From an uncultured bacterium (GTDB lineage: Bacteria; Bacteroidota; Bacteroidia; Bacteroidales; Rikenellaceae), in NCBI GenBank assembly GCA_905214725.1, contig CAJMNH010000007.1, positions 1 through 64,000 on the forward strand: DNA of 64,000 bases. Reading direction: 5' to 3'. Position 1 is the stretch's first letter; every line of letters starts with the position of its first letter. The translations under genes and the position numbers were made by a program. Positions 7,968 to 16,443 of this stretch are shown piece after piece. The notes beneath the pieces are model-generated. The model was not told the origin of the DNA, searched no databases, and was given only the letters and a program-made list of their open reading frames with translations.

Positions 7968-10727
7968 ATGGGCCGATACGACCACTGTTCCAAAGAGGAA
8001 TTGCTCCGCATCGTCGCGGAACTGGAGGCTGAAAACAATCGGTTGAAAGCCGCCGAAGATCAAAAGACGGAAAATTCGAAACGCAAGGGGGGGGGTAAAC
8101 CCGCTCTCGGTCGTTTTCGGGAAAAATACGCACAGAAAATTCTCGACGCGCTGCCCGACATGCTGACCGTCCTGACAGGCGCAGGCGAACTGGTCGATCT
8201 GGTCTCCTCGGAAGATACCAACCACGTGGGAGAACCGAGCAGCCGGCTCATCGGGCGGAATATATCGACGATACTCTCGTCGGAAGCCTACCGCAGCGTC
8301 AAGGAGAATCTCGACCGAGTGATGGCTTCGGGACAGGGATCGACCTCCCATCACGACATCACGCTCGACGGGGTGACGAATCACTACGAGAACCGCATCT
8401 ATCCGCTCGACGGCGATTACGCCCTCTGCATGTGCCGCGACGTAACGGAGGAGCAAAACGTCAAGGGAACCCTCGTGCAGGCAAACCGCCGCATGGAGAA
8501 GGCCGAGGAGATCGCCGCGCTGGGTCATTGGTACTACTACGTCGACAACGAAGAGTTCGAAGACAACCTGCTCATCCCCAAAATTATGGGATCGAAGGGA
8601 GACGGGGCGCCAACCAACCGCTGCAAACTCTCCGCTTTTCTGGCCTACGTCCACACCGCCGACCGCGCCAAAATCTGCGAACAACTCGACAAAGCCGACA
8701 GTTCGGGCGACTATGTCGAATTTCGCCTCTTCCTCAACGGCTCTTTCCGCTACCTGCACAGCCGCGTGATCTACGTCTATCGCGAAAACGGGAAGCAGGT
8801 CGTGGAGGGATATACGCAGGACATGACTCACATCGTCGAACGGCTGCACGAACTGGAGGTGATGAGCTACGCGCTCGACAATGTGGAGGAGGAGATTTTC
8901 GCCTGCGATATGGAGGGAGAGATGGTCTTTACGAACAAACAGTTCCGCCTTCACAACCGAATCGCGGAGGGTCCCTCCGTTCCCCGTGTATACGAACTCG
9001 AAACGCTGAACGGCAGCCGTCGGCAGTGGGACGAGCGGGTAAAGCGCATCCGCAGCAACGACGGCGTACAGAAACATACCGTGCAAATCAAGGAACCCGA
9101 CGGTCGGATCACGACCATGGAGTTCGCCTCCTACCTGATTTACGACTCCATCCGCGAACGTGAAATCATCTGGTTCTTCGGTCGCGACATCTCGCTGCGA
9201 ATCGCCCACGAAGCGAAAATCAAGGAGATGAATTCGCTGATGGATACCATTCTGAACAATATCCCCGTCTACCTCTTCGTAAAAGATCCCGGCAACGAGT
9301 TCCGCTATCTCTACTGGAACAAGGCTTTCGAGGAGTACTCCGGCATACCGGCCGCCAAAGCGCTCGGAAGCACCGACTACGAAATTTTCCCGGACCCGCA
9401 GAACGCCGAAAAATTCCGCCGCGACGATCTCGACCTGCTCCGCGACGGACAGCGCATCGAATTCGAAGAGCAATATACGTCGACGGCGGGCGAGCTGCGC
9501 ATCGTGACGACCTCCAAGGCGCTGGTGCCGGCCGAGAACCGGCTGCCGCTGATCATCGGCATCTCGTGGGACGTTACCGAGATAAAAAAGGCCGAAAGAG
9601 AGTTGATCGAAGCCCGCGTGAAAGCAGAGGAATCGGACCGTCTGAAATCGGCTTTTTTGGCGAATATGAGCCATGAAATCCGTACGCCCCTCAATGCCAT
9701 CGTCGGCTTTTCCAAACTGCTCGCCGAGGTCGATACCGAAGAGGAGAAGCTACAATTCGCCGAGATCATCGATTCGAACTCCGAACTGCTTCTGCAACTG
9801 ATCAACGACATTCTCGACATCTCGAAGATCGAAGCCGGCACGCTCGAATTCAACTACAAACCCGTAAACCTGAACGAACTGTGCCGCGCGCAGCAGGAGA
9901 TTCACAAATCCCGCGTCAAGGAGGGCGTGGCGCTGGTCTTCGACGAAAAATACGGCTCCGTCGAACTGACGACCGATCAGAACCGACTGTCGCAGGTGTT
10001 TACCAATCTGATTACCAATGCGATCAAATTCACTTCGTCTGGACAAATCCGATTCGGATTCGACGTCCGTGAAAAGAGGATCGACTTCTATGTCTCCGAC
10101 ACCGGCATGGGCATTGCCAAAGAGAAGCAGGCCGCCATTTTCGACCGCTTCGTCAAACTCAACGACTTTGCTGCCGGCACGGGACTGGGACTCGCGATCT
10201 CACGAATGATCGTCGAGAAAATGGAGGGTACGATCAGCGTCGAATCGGAACCGGGAGTAGGGACGACCTTCCGTTTTTCGATTCCTTACCGACGTCCCGG
10301 CCGGGAGATCGGGCCGGACGCCGCGGAACCGGTATTGCCGGCGGACGGACTGCCCGACGACGGACGGATACGAACGATTCTGGTGGCTGAGGACATCGAC
10401 AGCAACTACATGCTCATCGAGGCGTTCATCGGCAAAAAATTCAATCTGTTGCGAGCCCACGACGGAGAAGAGGCCGTACAAATGTGGAGCGAAGCGCGCC
10501 CCGATGCCGTACTGATGGATTTGAAAATGCCGCATATGGACGGATTCGAAGCCACACGCCGGATTCGCGCCGTATCGAAGAGCGTGCCCATCATCGCCAT
10601 GTCGGCCTTCGCTTTCGGCGACGATATGGCGAAAGCCGCAGCGGCCGGTTGCAACGACTACATTACCAAACCGCTTTCACAGCACATCCTGCTTACGAAA
10701 CTGAACGGATTTCTGAGCGGGAAATAG
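7968..10727 (+). CDS. Cytoplasmic multi-PAS hybrid sensor histidine kinase
   Basis: This 919-residue protein has no membrane segment. A short coiled coil (residues ~8-40) precedes about four PAS-like modules (roughly 50-160, 175-295, 300-405 and 420-535). A HisKA domain follows with FLANMSHEIRTPLNAIVGFS (His about 569), then an HATPase with N box near 680 and DTGMGI and GTGLGLAI motifs. A C-terminal receiver carries its phospho-acceptor in VLMDLKMPHMDG (Asp about 851). It should autophosphorylate on a cytoplasmic cue and relay internally to the receiver. No output domain or partner is adjacent. Codons 40-43 contain a run of nine G (8087-8095). One extra G creates an immediate TAA, and one fewer gives a stop about 26 codons later. 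Confidence 0.93.
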   Translation: MGRYDHCSKEELLRIVAELEAENNRLKAAEDQKTENSKRKGGGKPALGRFREKYAQKILDALPDMLTVLTGAGELVDLVSSEDTNHVGEPSSRLIGRNISTILSSEAYRSVKENLDRVMASGQGSTSHHDITLDGVTNHYENRIYPLDGDYALCMCRDVTEEQNVKGTLVQANRRMEKAEEIAALGHWYYYVDNEEFEDNLLIPKIMGSKGDGAPTNRCKLSAFLAYVHTADRAKICEQLDKADSSGDYVEFRLFLNGSFRYLHSRVIYVYRENGKQVVEGYTQDMTHIVERLHELEVMSYALDNVEEEIFACDMEGEMVFTNKQFRLHNRIAEGPSVPRVYELETLNGSRRQWDERVKRIRSNDGVQKHTVQIKEPDGRITTMEFASYLIYDSIREREIIWFFGRDISLRIAHEAKIKEMNSLMDTILNNIPVYLFVKDPGNEFRYLYWNKAFEEYSGIPAAKALGSTDYEIFPDPQNAEKFRRDDLDLLRDGQRIEFEEQYTSTAGELRIVTTSKALVPAENRLPLIIGISWDVTEIKKAERELIEARVKAEESDRLKSAFLANMSHEIRTPLNAIVGFSKLLAEVDTEEEKLQFAEIIDSNSELLLQLINDILDISKIEAGTLEFNYKPVNLNELCRAQQEIHKSRVKEGVALVFDEKYGSVELTTDQNRLSQVFTNLITNAIKFTSSGQIRFGFDVREKRIDFYVSDTGMGIAKEKQAAIFDRFVKLNDFAAGTGLGLAISRMIVEKMEGTISVESEPGVGTTFRFSIPYRRPGREIGPDAAEPVLPADGLPDDGRIRTILVAEDIDSNYMLIEAFIGKKFNLLRAHDGEEAVQMWSEARPDAVLMDLKMPHMDGFEATRRIRAVSKSVPIIAMSAFAFGDDMAKAAAAGCNDYITKPLSQHILLTKLNGFLSGK

Positions 10728-10738
10728 TCCTGCAACTA

Positions 10739-10774
10739 AAAAGCCGGCTGAAAAGGTTTTCAGCCGGCTTTTTT
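10739..10774. terminator. Bidirectional terminator between kinase and UDP-glucuronate decarboxylase
   Basis: Arms AAAGCCGGCTGAAAA and TTTTCAGCCGGCTTT enclose a two-base centre, with A- and T-runs on either side. It serves the convergent genes ending at 10727 and 10797. Confidence 0.9.
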
Positions 10775-10796
10775 ACGCCAACGTAAGAGTGAGGGG

Positions 10797-11744
10797 TTAA
10801 TCTTCGTAAGCGATGACCTGACGGAAATAGGCGATCGTCTTGACCAATCCGTCTGCCAACTGAATGCGCGGTTCCCAACCGCCGAGATGTTTGCGCGCGC
10901 ATGTAATGTCGGGACGCCGCTGCTGCGGATCGTCGGCGGGAAGCGGCTTGTAGGCGATCTTCGAGGAAGATCCCGTCAATTCGATCACCTTGCGGGCCAA
11001 CTCGATCATCGTGAATTCGTTGGGATTGCCGATGTTCACCGGCCCCATGAACGAATCGTCCGTATTCATCATACGGATCATGCCCTCGATCATATCGTCG
11101 ATATACTGGAACGAACGGGTTTGATTGCCCTCGCCGTAGATGGTGATGTCCTCGTTGCGAAGCGCCTGCACGATAAAATTCGATACCACACGCCCGTCGT
11201 TGACATACATGTTGGGACCGTAGGTATTGAAGATGCGGATAATCTTGATGCGTATGCCGTGCTGATTATGGTAGCTCATGAAGAGCGATTCGGCGACCCG
11301 TTTGCCCTCGTCATAGCAGGAACGGGGCCCCAACGGATTGACGTGTCCCCAATAATCCTCCCGCTGGGGATGGACGATCGGATCGCCGTAAACCTCCGAA
11401 GTCGAAGCCTGCATGATCTTGGCCCCGTGCCGAAGCGCCAGATTGAGCATATTGATGGCGCCCAATACCGATGTTTCGGTGGTTTTGATCGGATCGAGTT
11501 GATAGAAGATCGGAGAAGCCGGACAGGCCAGATTGTAGATTTCATCGACCTCCGTGTCATAGGGCAACGTAATATCGTGCTCGACAAGCGTAAAACGGGG
11601 GTCGGCCATCAACGGTTCGATATTACGCATGTGCCCCGTGAAGAAATTATCGAGACAGATAACTTCATTCCCCTCGCAAAGCAACCGTTTGCAAAGGTGT
11701 GATCCGATGAACCCGGCCCCGCCAGAGACCAAGATTCGCTTCAT
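10797..11744 (-). CDS. UDP-glucuronic acid decarboxylase (UDP-xylose synthase)
   Basis: This 315-residue extended SDR enzyme converts UDP-glucuronate to UDP-xylose with NAD+. GGAGFIG (residues 8-14) binds NAD+, and Tyr144 and Lys148 in CYDEGKR form the YxxxK catalytic pair. The sequences CPASPIFYQ and TSEVYGDP, and the RIFNTYGPNM strand, are typical of UXS rather than of GalE or RmlB. The ATG at 11744 gives the canonical MKRILVSGG start; the upstream extension is unlikely. UDP-xylose could feed the exopolysaccharide locus that begins 3 kb away. It diverges from the gene at 11833 across overlapping promoters. Confidence 0.93.
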   Translation of the reverse strand: MKRILVSGGAGFIGSHLCKRLLCEGNEVICLDNFFTGHMRNIEPLMADPRFTLVEHDITLPYDTEVDEIYNLACPASPIFYQLDPIKTTETSVLGAINMLNLALRHGAKIMQASTSEVYGDPIVHPQREDYWGHVNPLGPRSCYDEGKRVAESLFMSYHNQHGIRIKIIRIFNTYGPNMYVNDGRVVSNFIVQALRNEDITIYGEGNQTRSFQYIDDMIEGMIRMMNTDDSFMGPVNIGNPNEFTMIELARKVIELTGSSSKIAYKPLPADDPQQRRPDITCARKHLGGWEPRIQLADGLVKTIAYFRQVIAYED

Positions 11745-11779
11745 ATGTGACGCCAAATGTGTGTTGTGTTTGTTTCCGG

Positions 11780-11812
11780 TTGGCAAAATTAATAAAATTA
11801 TATGTAACTTTG
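11780..11812 (+). promoter_or_regulatory. Promoter of the phosphatase/endonuclease-family gene
   Basis: TTG (11780-11782), 22 bases, TAACTTTG (11805-11812). It is superimposed on the divergent promoter for 11744, so the -33 box of each lies next to the -7 box of the other. Transcription would start about 15 bases before the ATG at 11833. Confidence 0.6.
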
Positions 11813-11815
11813 CAA
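11784..11815 (-). promoter_or_regulatory. Promoter of UDP-glucuronate decarboxylase
   Basis: On the minus strand TTG (11813-11815), 21 bases, TAATTTTG (11784-11791). The leader that follows contains CAAACACAACACACA before the ATG. Confidence 0.65.
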
Positions 11816-11832
11816 CAAATTAGTTAAAAACC

Positions 11833-12885
11833 ATGGGGAAGAGAGCGATTTTCTACTTATTAGACAAAATATTGATCTTTGTGACACTCCTTCTTTTCAT
11901 TGCGGCCTGCACATGCCGCTACGCCGCATCGATCGATCCCGCGTCGTCCCCCGAGTGGTTGCTTTTCGCGCTCACTACGCCCGGAGTGATCGTCGTCAAC
12001 ATCCTAGCGCTCGTCTGGTGGCTCGCACGCCGTCGCTGGCTGACGGCCATCGTGCCGCTGGCCGCACTGCTCGTCAACCTGCCGTTTCTCTCGGCGATGA
12101 TCCAACTGCGCAGGCATCACGACGCTACCTGCGATCTGAAAGTCGTCACCTACAATGTCCACGGATTCCGCGGCGAAAACGGATTCCGCAGCGTCGTGAA
12201 TCAAGTCGCGGCAATGCTGGAAGAACAGCACGCCGACGTGGTTTGCATTCAGGAGTTCCGCACAACGACCGACTACGACACGGCTCAGGTGGTGCGGCTG
12301 CTCGGTCTCCCCTATGTCGCCCACGACCGTTCGGTCGTGATGCTGAGCCGCTATCCGATCGCCGAAAGCAATGCAGTCCGTTTCAGCGAGAAACGGGCGA
12401 ACACGACCAACGGCGCCCTGCAGGCCGACATAGAGACCCCCGCAGGACGGGTGCGCATCCTTGCGTGCCATCTTCAGACGACCGGACTTTCTTCGCTGGA
12501 ATACCGCTACGCCCGAGATTACGGGATGCGGTTCGTACCATTCGGAAAACTATCGGAGGAACTGACGCTCAATGCCCAACGGCGCGCCGTACAGGCGCTC
12601 GAAATCAGCCGTCTGGCGGAAAAGTCACCTTACCCTGCCATCGTCGGGGGAGACTTCAACGACATCCCTTCGACCTATACCTACAAGGCAATGGCCCGAA
12701 CGCTCGGCGACACCTTCCGCGAAGGGGGTTCGGGATGGGGCGGAACATTCCGCAATGCGCTGGGATTGTTGCGGCTCGATTACATCTTCGTGTCGGACGG
12801 ACTTCAATGCCCGCGCTGTTACACGCTCGACTCCGAACTGAGCGACCACAAACCGGTATTCGCCGAGTTGAATTTCAAAAAATAA
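11833..12885 (+). CDS. Membrane-anchored endonuclease/exonuclease/phosphatase family protein
   Basis: The 350-residue protein has about three N-terminal membrane segments (residues ~10-90), then an EEP fold. KVVTYNVHGFRG and CIQEFR supply the metal-binding Asn and Glu, GGDFNDIP the central Asp/Asn pair, and LDYIFVS plus SDHKPV the C-terminal Asp and His. All catalytic residues appear intact. In Bacteroidetes such membrane-tethered EEP proteins are common beside housekeeping genes, but the substrate (phospholipid, inositol phosphate or nucleic acid) is unknown. The active domain probably faces the periplasm. Confidence 0.85.
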   Translation: MGKRAIFYLLDKILIFVTLLLFIAACTCRYAASIDPASSPEWLLFALTTPGVIVVNILALVWWLARRRWLTAIVPLAALLVNLPFLSAMIQLRRHHDATCDLKVVTYNVHGFRGENGFRSVVNQVAAMLEEQHADVVCIQEFRTTTDYDTAQVVRLLGLPYVAHDRSVVMLSRYPIAESNAVRFSEKRANTTNGALQADIETPAGRVRILACHLQTTGLSSLEYRYARDYGMRFVPFGKLSEELTLNAQRRAVQALEISRLAEKSPYPAIVGGDFNDIPSTYTYKAMARTLGDTFREGGSGWGGTFRNALGLLRLDYIFVSDGLQCPRCYTLDSELSDHKPVFAELNFKK

Positions 12886-12907
12886 AACGTGATTTTCCGA
12901 CCCTGAG

Positions 12908-14047
12908 CTACTCGCCGACGGGATTCTTGGCGATCGTGAAACTGAAAGTCGCTCCTTCGCCGTAGACCGATTCAACGCTCAGTTCGCCGCCGTTGCGGCA
13001 GGCCAGATCCTGACAGAGCTGAAGACCGAGCCCCGATCCCTCTTCGTTTTTGGTACCGTAGGTCGTAAAGTGCACCGCAGGATCGAGCACCTTGGCCACA
13101 TCCTCCGGCTTGATACCCCTGCCGAAATCACGCACGCGAACGACGGCATGCGTCGGGGTCTGCTCGGCCGAGACGATAATCCGCCCGCCTTCGTCGCTGA
13201 ATTTGATCGCGTTGCTCAGCAGGTTGCGCATGATGGTCTTGACCATATCCACGTCGCATCGCACCGGAATAGGCCCCTGCACATCGAATTCGATCGTGAT
13301 CCCTTTGGTTTTGGCAACCAATTCGAGGATTTTGGAGGAGAAGAGCACCACCTCCGCCAAATCGGCGTCCTGATAGACCGTATTCATCTTTCCGATCTGA
13401 CACTTGGTCCATTTCAGCAGATTGTCGAGCAAAATGAAGGTGTTTTCGGCAATGTCGTTGCCCATGTTGAGCATCTCGACGTTCTCCTCGCCGATCTTCT
13501 CGCCGTCGAGGCTTGCCAGCAACGTATTGAACAGCATCTGGAGCGTTCCGATCGGAGAACGCAAGTCGTGGGCGATCACCGAATACATCTTGTCGCGGCT
13601 CTGCAACGTGGCCTGCAATTCGATGTTCTGCTTGACGATGATACGCTGCGCAGCGGAGATAAAGACATGATGGGCGACGCGCGTCACCAGCTCCTCATGG
13701 TTGAAGGGTTTCGACACATAATCGCTCGCCCCGAGCTTGAAGCCTTTGACGATATCTTCCGTATTGTGGAGGGCCGACAAGAAAATGACGGGAATCTCGC
13801 TGAACCGTTCGTCGGCTTTGAGCACCGAAATAACCTGATAACCGTCCATGTCCGGCATCATGATGTCGAGCAGGATCAGGTCGGGCCGTTCGCTTTCGGT
13901 CTTGGCAAGCGCTTCATGACCGCCCGTGGCCGTTACAATCCGGTATTTCGCTTTCCCCAGAACCGCTTTCAACAACATCACGTTCGTGGCGATATCGTCG
14001 ACGACCAAAATCTTATAATCCTCGGGATTGATAGAGACACTATTCAT
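12908..14047 (-). CDS. Receiver-histidine kinase protein (REC-HisKA-HATPase)
   Basis: A 379-residue soluble protein has a receiver first (residues ~10-125, Asp61 in LLDIMMPDMDG, Lys113 in SKPF). A HisKA-like segment follows with SVIAHDLRSPIGTL (His160), then an HATPase with DFGRGI and GSGLGLQL. The reversed order means the kinase can itself be controlled by phosphorylation. The ATG at 14047 is chosen; a TTG nine bases upstream is the alternative. It lies 73 bases downstream of the exopolysaccharide operon but has its own strong promoter at 14073-14103. It may link signalling to exopolysaccharide production, but that is inference from position. Confidence 0.9.
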   Translation of the reverse strand: MNSVSINPEDYKILVVDDIATNVMLLKAVLGKAKYRIVTATGGHEALAKTESERPDLILLDIMMPDMDGYQVISVLKADERFSEIPVIFLSALHNTEDIVKGFKLGASDYVSKPFNHEELVTRVAHHVFISAAQRIIVKQNIELQATLQSRDKMYSVIAHDLRSPIGTLQMLFNTLLASLDGEKIGEENVEMLNMGNDIAENTFILLDNLLKWTKCQIGKMNTVYQDADLAEVVLFSSKILELVAKTKGITIEFDVQGPIPVRCDVDMVKTIMRNLLSNAIKFSDEGGRIIVSAEQTPTHAVVRVRDFGRGIKPEDVAKVLDPAVHFTTYGTKNEEGSGLGLQLCQDLACRNGGELSVESVYGEGATFSFTIAKNPVGE

Positions 14048-14072
14048 AGAATGCAAACATTTGCTCGGGGAA

Positions 14073-14103
14073 CAAATGTACGGGATTTTTCCGACAAGTC
14101 CAA
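14073..14103 (-). promoter_or_regulatory. Promoter of the receiver-histidine kinase gene
   Basis: On the minus strand TTG (14101-14103), exactly 20 bases, TACATTTG (14073-14080). This is a full match to the Bacteroidetes vegetative consensus, with transcription starting about 25 bases before the ATG. Confidence 0.75.
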
Positions 14104-14120
14104 TAACATACGAGAATTTA

Positions 14121-15296
14121 TCAGGCGCGACGCGCTTTCTCCCATGCGCCGCCGCCTTTATGTGTCAAGAGATACCACATGCCGCGAAAAACATTAACGT
14201 TCATAAAGAGAAAATAATAAGGCACATAAAACAATCTGTTCTTCACGCCGCGCCGCGACAATACCCAGCCCGCGATGCCGGCCAGATAAAAGAGCGCCTG
14301 CAAAACGAGCAGAACGACATACGCCGTATTCCGCTCGGCGCAGCAGGCCAGCGCCACGTTAAGCGGAATCAAAAGCAGCATCAGCACAGGCGTGAGCGAC
14401 CACCGCAGCACGCGATGCGAAACATACTGCCATGAAAAAATGCCGTAACGAAAAGGATTGAGCAACGGCCACAGCCGTGCGATGGCCTGCAATCCGCCCG
14501 CCGCGATGCGGCGCTTGCGCTTGCCCTCCTCGCCCATGTCGGCCGAAGGGGTTTCGAGCGCGTAGGCCCGTGTCGAGTAGGCAATCCGGTACCCCTGCAT
14601 GACGATGCGCATCGAGATAAGAAAGTCGTCGAGCAGCGTATCCTCGGGGACGGGACGAAAAAGGCTCCGGCGAACGGCGAACAGTTCGCCCGCCGCGCCG
14701 CAGGCCGACGAAAGGCGGTCGTCCCACTCCTTGAGTTTCGACTCGTATTTCCAATAGATGCCTTCGGTCGCAGCGGCATTGGCTCCATCTGCGGCGGCCA
14801 CCCGTTTTTCACCCGCTACGCAGCCCACTTTCGGATCTGAGAAGAGGCGCACCATTTCGCGCACGGCCTCCGCATTGAGCATCGTATTGGCATCGGTACA
14901 GATCACCAGCGGCGTATCGATCAGGGCGAAGGCGCGGTTGAGCGCCGCCGTCTTGCCCCGTCGTTCGGGACGGAACAGCACCTGCGCCTCGGACCACGCC
15001 GCAAGCCGCTCGTTGGTGGCGTCGTTCGATCCGTCGGTCACCCAGACGATCCGCAGCCGGCCCGCAGGATACTCCTGCGCCAGCGAGTTGCGCATCTTCT
15101 CGTCGACGACCTCCTGCTCGTTGTAGGCGGCGATCAGCAGCGTGACCTCGGGCCACGGATCGGGATCAACGAATACGGTGCGCGGGCGCAGCGCTTCACG
15201 GAGTTTCACAGCGCCATAAAGAACAAACCCGTAACCGACGTACGTATAGAAAACGACGAACAGAAAGGCCCAAAAGAGAACGGCAAGAAGTGTCAT
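14121..15296 (-). CDS. Family 2 glycosyltransferase, membrane-bound
   Basis: The 391-residue protein has one N-terminal membrane helix (4-28) and a GT-A catalytic domain from about 48, with LLIAAYNEQEVV and the nucleotide-binding CTDANTM. DTLLDDFLI (the D-D acceptor site) and about three C-terminal membrane segments follow. A processive-type QxxRW motif is not clear; KRKRRIAAGGLQA takes its place. It acts at the inner membrane on a nucleotide-sugar donor. It is the last gene of the second exopolysaccharide operon, three bases from the upstream glycosyltransferase stop. Confidence 0.88.
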   Translation of the reverse strand: MTLLAVLFWAFLFVVFYTYVGYGFVLYGAVKLREALRPRTVFVDPDPWPEVTLLIAAYNEQEVVDEKMRNSLAQEYPAGRLRIVWVTDGSNDATNERLAAWSEAQVLFRPERRGKTAALNRAFALIDTPLVICTDANTMLNAEAVREMVRLFSDPKVGCVAGEKRVAAADGANAAATEGIYWKYESKLKEWDDRLSSACGAAGELFAVRRSLFRPVPEDTLLDDFLISMRIVMQGYRIAYSTRAYALETPSADMGEEGKRKRRIAAGGLQAIARLWPLLNPFRYGIFSWQYVSHRVLRWSLTPVLMLLLIPLNVALACCAERNTAYVVLLVLQALFYLAGIAGWVLSRRGVKNRLFYVPYYFLFMNVNVFRGMWYLLTHKGGGAWEKARRA

Positions 15297-15299
15297 GAC

Positions 15300-16442
15300 T
15301 CAGGTTTTATCGTTAAACAATCGGCGCACGACCGTGCGCATCTGGTTTTCCCACGAAAGGTCGCCCTCGATCGTCGCGCGGATCGCGGCGGGCGTCATCC
15401 GCACCGAATCCGCAAAGCGGAGAAGCGCCTCGATGTCGAGCGGAGCGTCGTCGGCCGGAACTTTGAGCACATAAGGCATCGCGTCGAAATCGTCGTCCCG
15501 TTCGGAGTAGACAAAGGGGATGCCCCGTGCTGCGTATTCGCGGTTTTTGAGCGTTTTGAGACTTTCGATGCCGCTGCGGTGCCGCCCGAGGCTGGCGACG
15601 CCGAAGTCGCACTGTTCGAACAGCGCGTCGAGCGCCGCACCCGCCTGCGGGCCGTGAATGAAGACATGCTCCGAAATGCCGTAGCGTTCGGCCGCCGCGC
15701 GAAACCCGCCGATGAGCGTCGGAGAACCGTCGCCTACGATATGGAACTCGACGATCCGATCCTGCGGCGCGGCATAATAGGTCCGCATCCCCTCGATCAC
15801 GCGGTCGAAGCCGTGCCAGAAGTGAATGTTGGCCACGCCCAGCAGCCGAAGCCTGCGCGAAGTGTCGTTGACCTGCCGCTTGAGGGGAATGCGCGCGAAA
15901 TCGATGCCGTTGGAGATGCAGACGGTAGGACGACCGAAAATCTCCGTGTGGTCGCTGAAGGTGACGATACGGTCGACATAACGCATCAGCCGCCCGCGGA
16001 ACGCGCGGTCAACAACCGATTTCAGACGGCCCCTTGCACTCGAGAACTCCTGATCGTAGGGGTAAGTCGGTATTTCGAGAGCGATGCGCACGCCGAGCCG
16101 CCGCACTGCGGCGAACCACCGGATCAGCGCGGGGTTGGCGTTGTGGTCGTAACGCACATAGAGGAAATCGATATGCCGCTCACGGATATAGCGGGTCACG
16201 CCGCCGAAACGCAGCCGTTTGGCGATCTTGGCCCACAGGCCATGTCCGAAATCCTCGACCGTGAGATCCCCCGCCGAGCCGTCGCCGATCATACGGCGCT
16301 GACGGCCGTCGGCGTCGATACGGATATAACAGAGCTGCGTATCCACCCCCGAGCGGCGCAGCGCTTCGCACTGGTCGAAGATTTTCTTGCTAATGCCGCT
16401 GTGTGCGGAAAAGCCGTGGAAGACGACGAAGAGCGCTTTCAT
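15300..16442 (-). CDS. Family 4-type glycosyltransferase
   Basis: The 380-residue protein begins at the ATG at 16442 (MKALFVVFHGFSAHSG); the longer upstream frame runs into the flippase gene and is rejected. It has the GT-B two-domain look: an N-terminal lobe with HSGISKKIFDQ and a C-terminal lobe with LLGVANIHFWHG, HIVGDG and GIESLKTLKNREYAARGIP. The usual EGFGLP donor loop is replaced by SGIESLK with the conserved glutamate. It should transfer a sugar from a nucleotide donor to a growing repeat unit on the cytoplasmic face. Its start is one base from the end of the flippase gene. Confidence 0.82.
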   Translation of the reverse strand: MKALFVVFHGFSAHSGISKKIFDQCEALRRSGVDTQLCYIRIDADGRQRRMIGDGSAGDLTVEDFGHGLWAKIAKRLRFGGVTRYIRERHIDFLYVRYDHNANPALIRWFAAVRRLGVRIALEIPTYPYDQEFSSARGRLKSVVDRAFRGRLMRYVDRIVTFSDHTEIFGRPTVCISNGIDFARIPLKRQVNDTSRRLRLLGVANIHFWHGFDRVIEGMRTYYAAPQDRIVEFHIVGDGSPTLIGGFRAAAERYGISEHVFIHGPQAGAALDALFEQCDFGVASLGRHRSGIESLKTLKNREYAARGIPFVYSERDDDFDAMPYVLKVPADDAPLDIEALLRFADSVRMTPAAIRATIEGDLSWENQMRTVVRRLFNDKT

Positions 16443-16443
16443 A

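Noticed and set aside
7932..9674. Minus-strand open frame of 580 codons opposite the hybrid kinase
   Set aside because: The plus-strand protein has full kinase motifs. The antisense frame shows no domain and is a codon-usage artefact.
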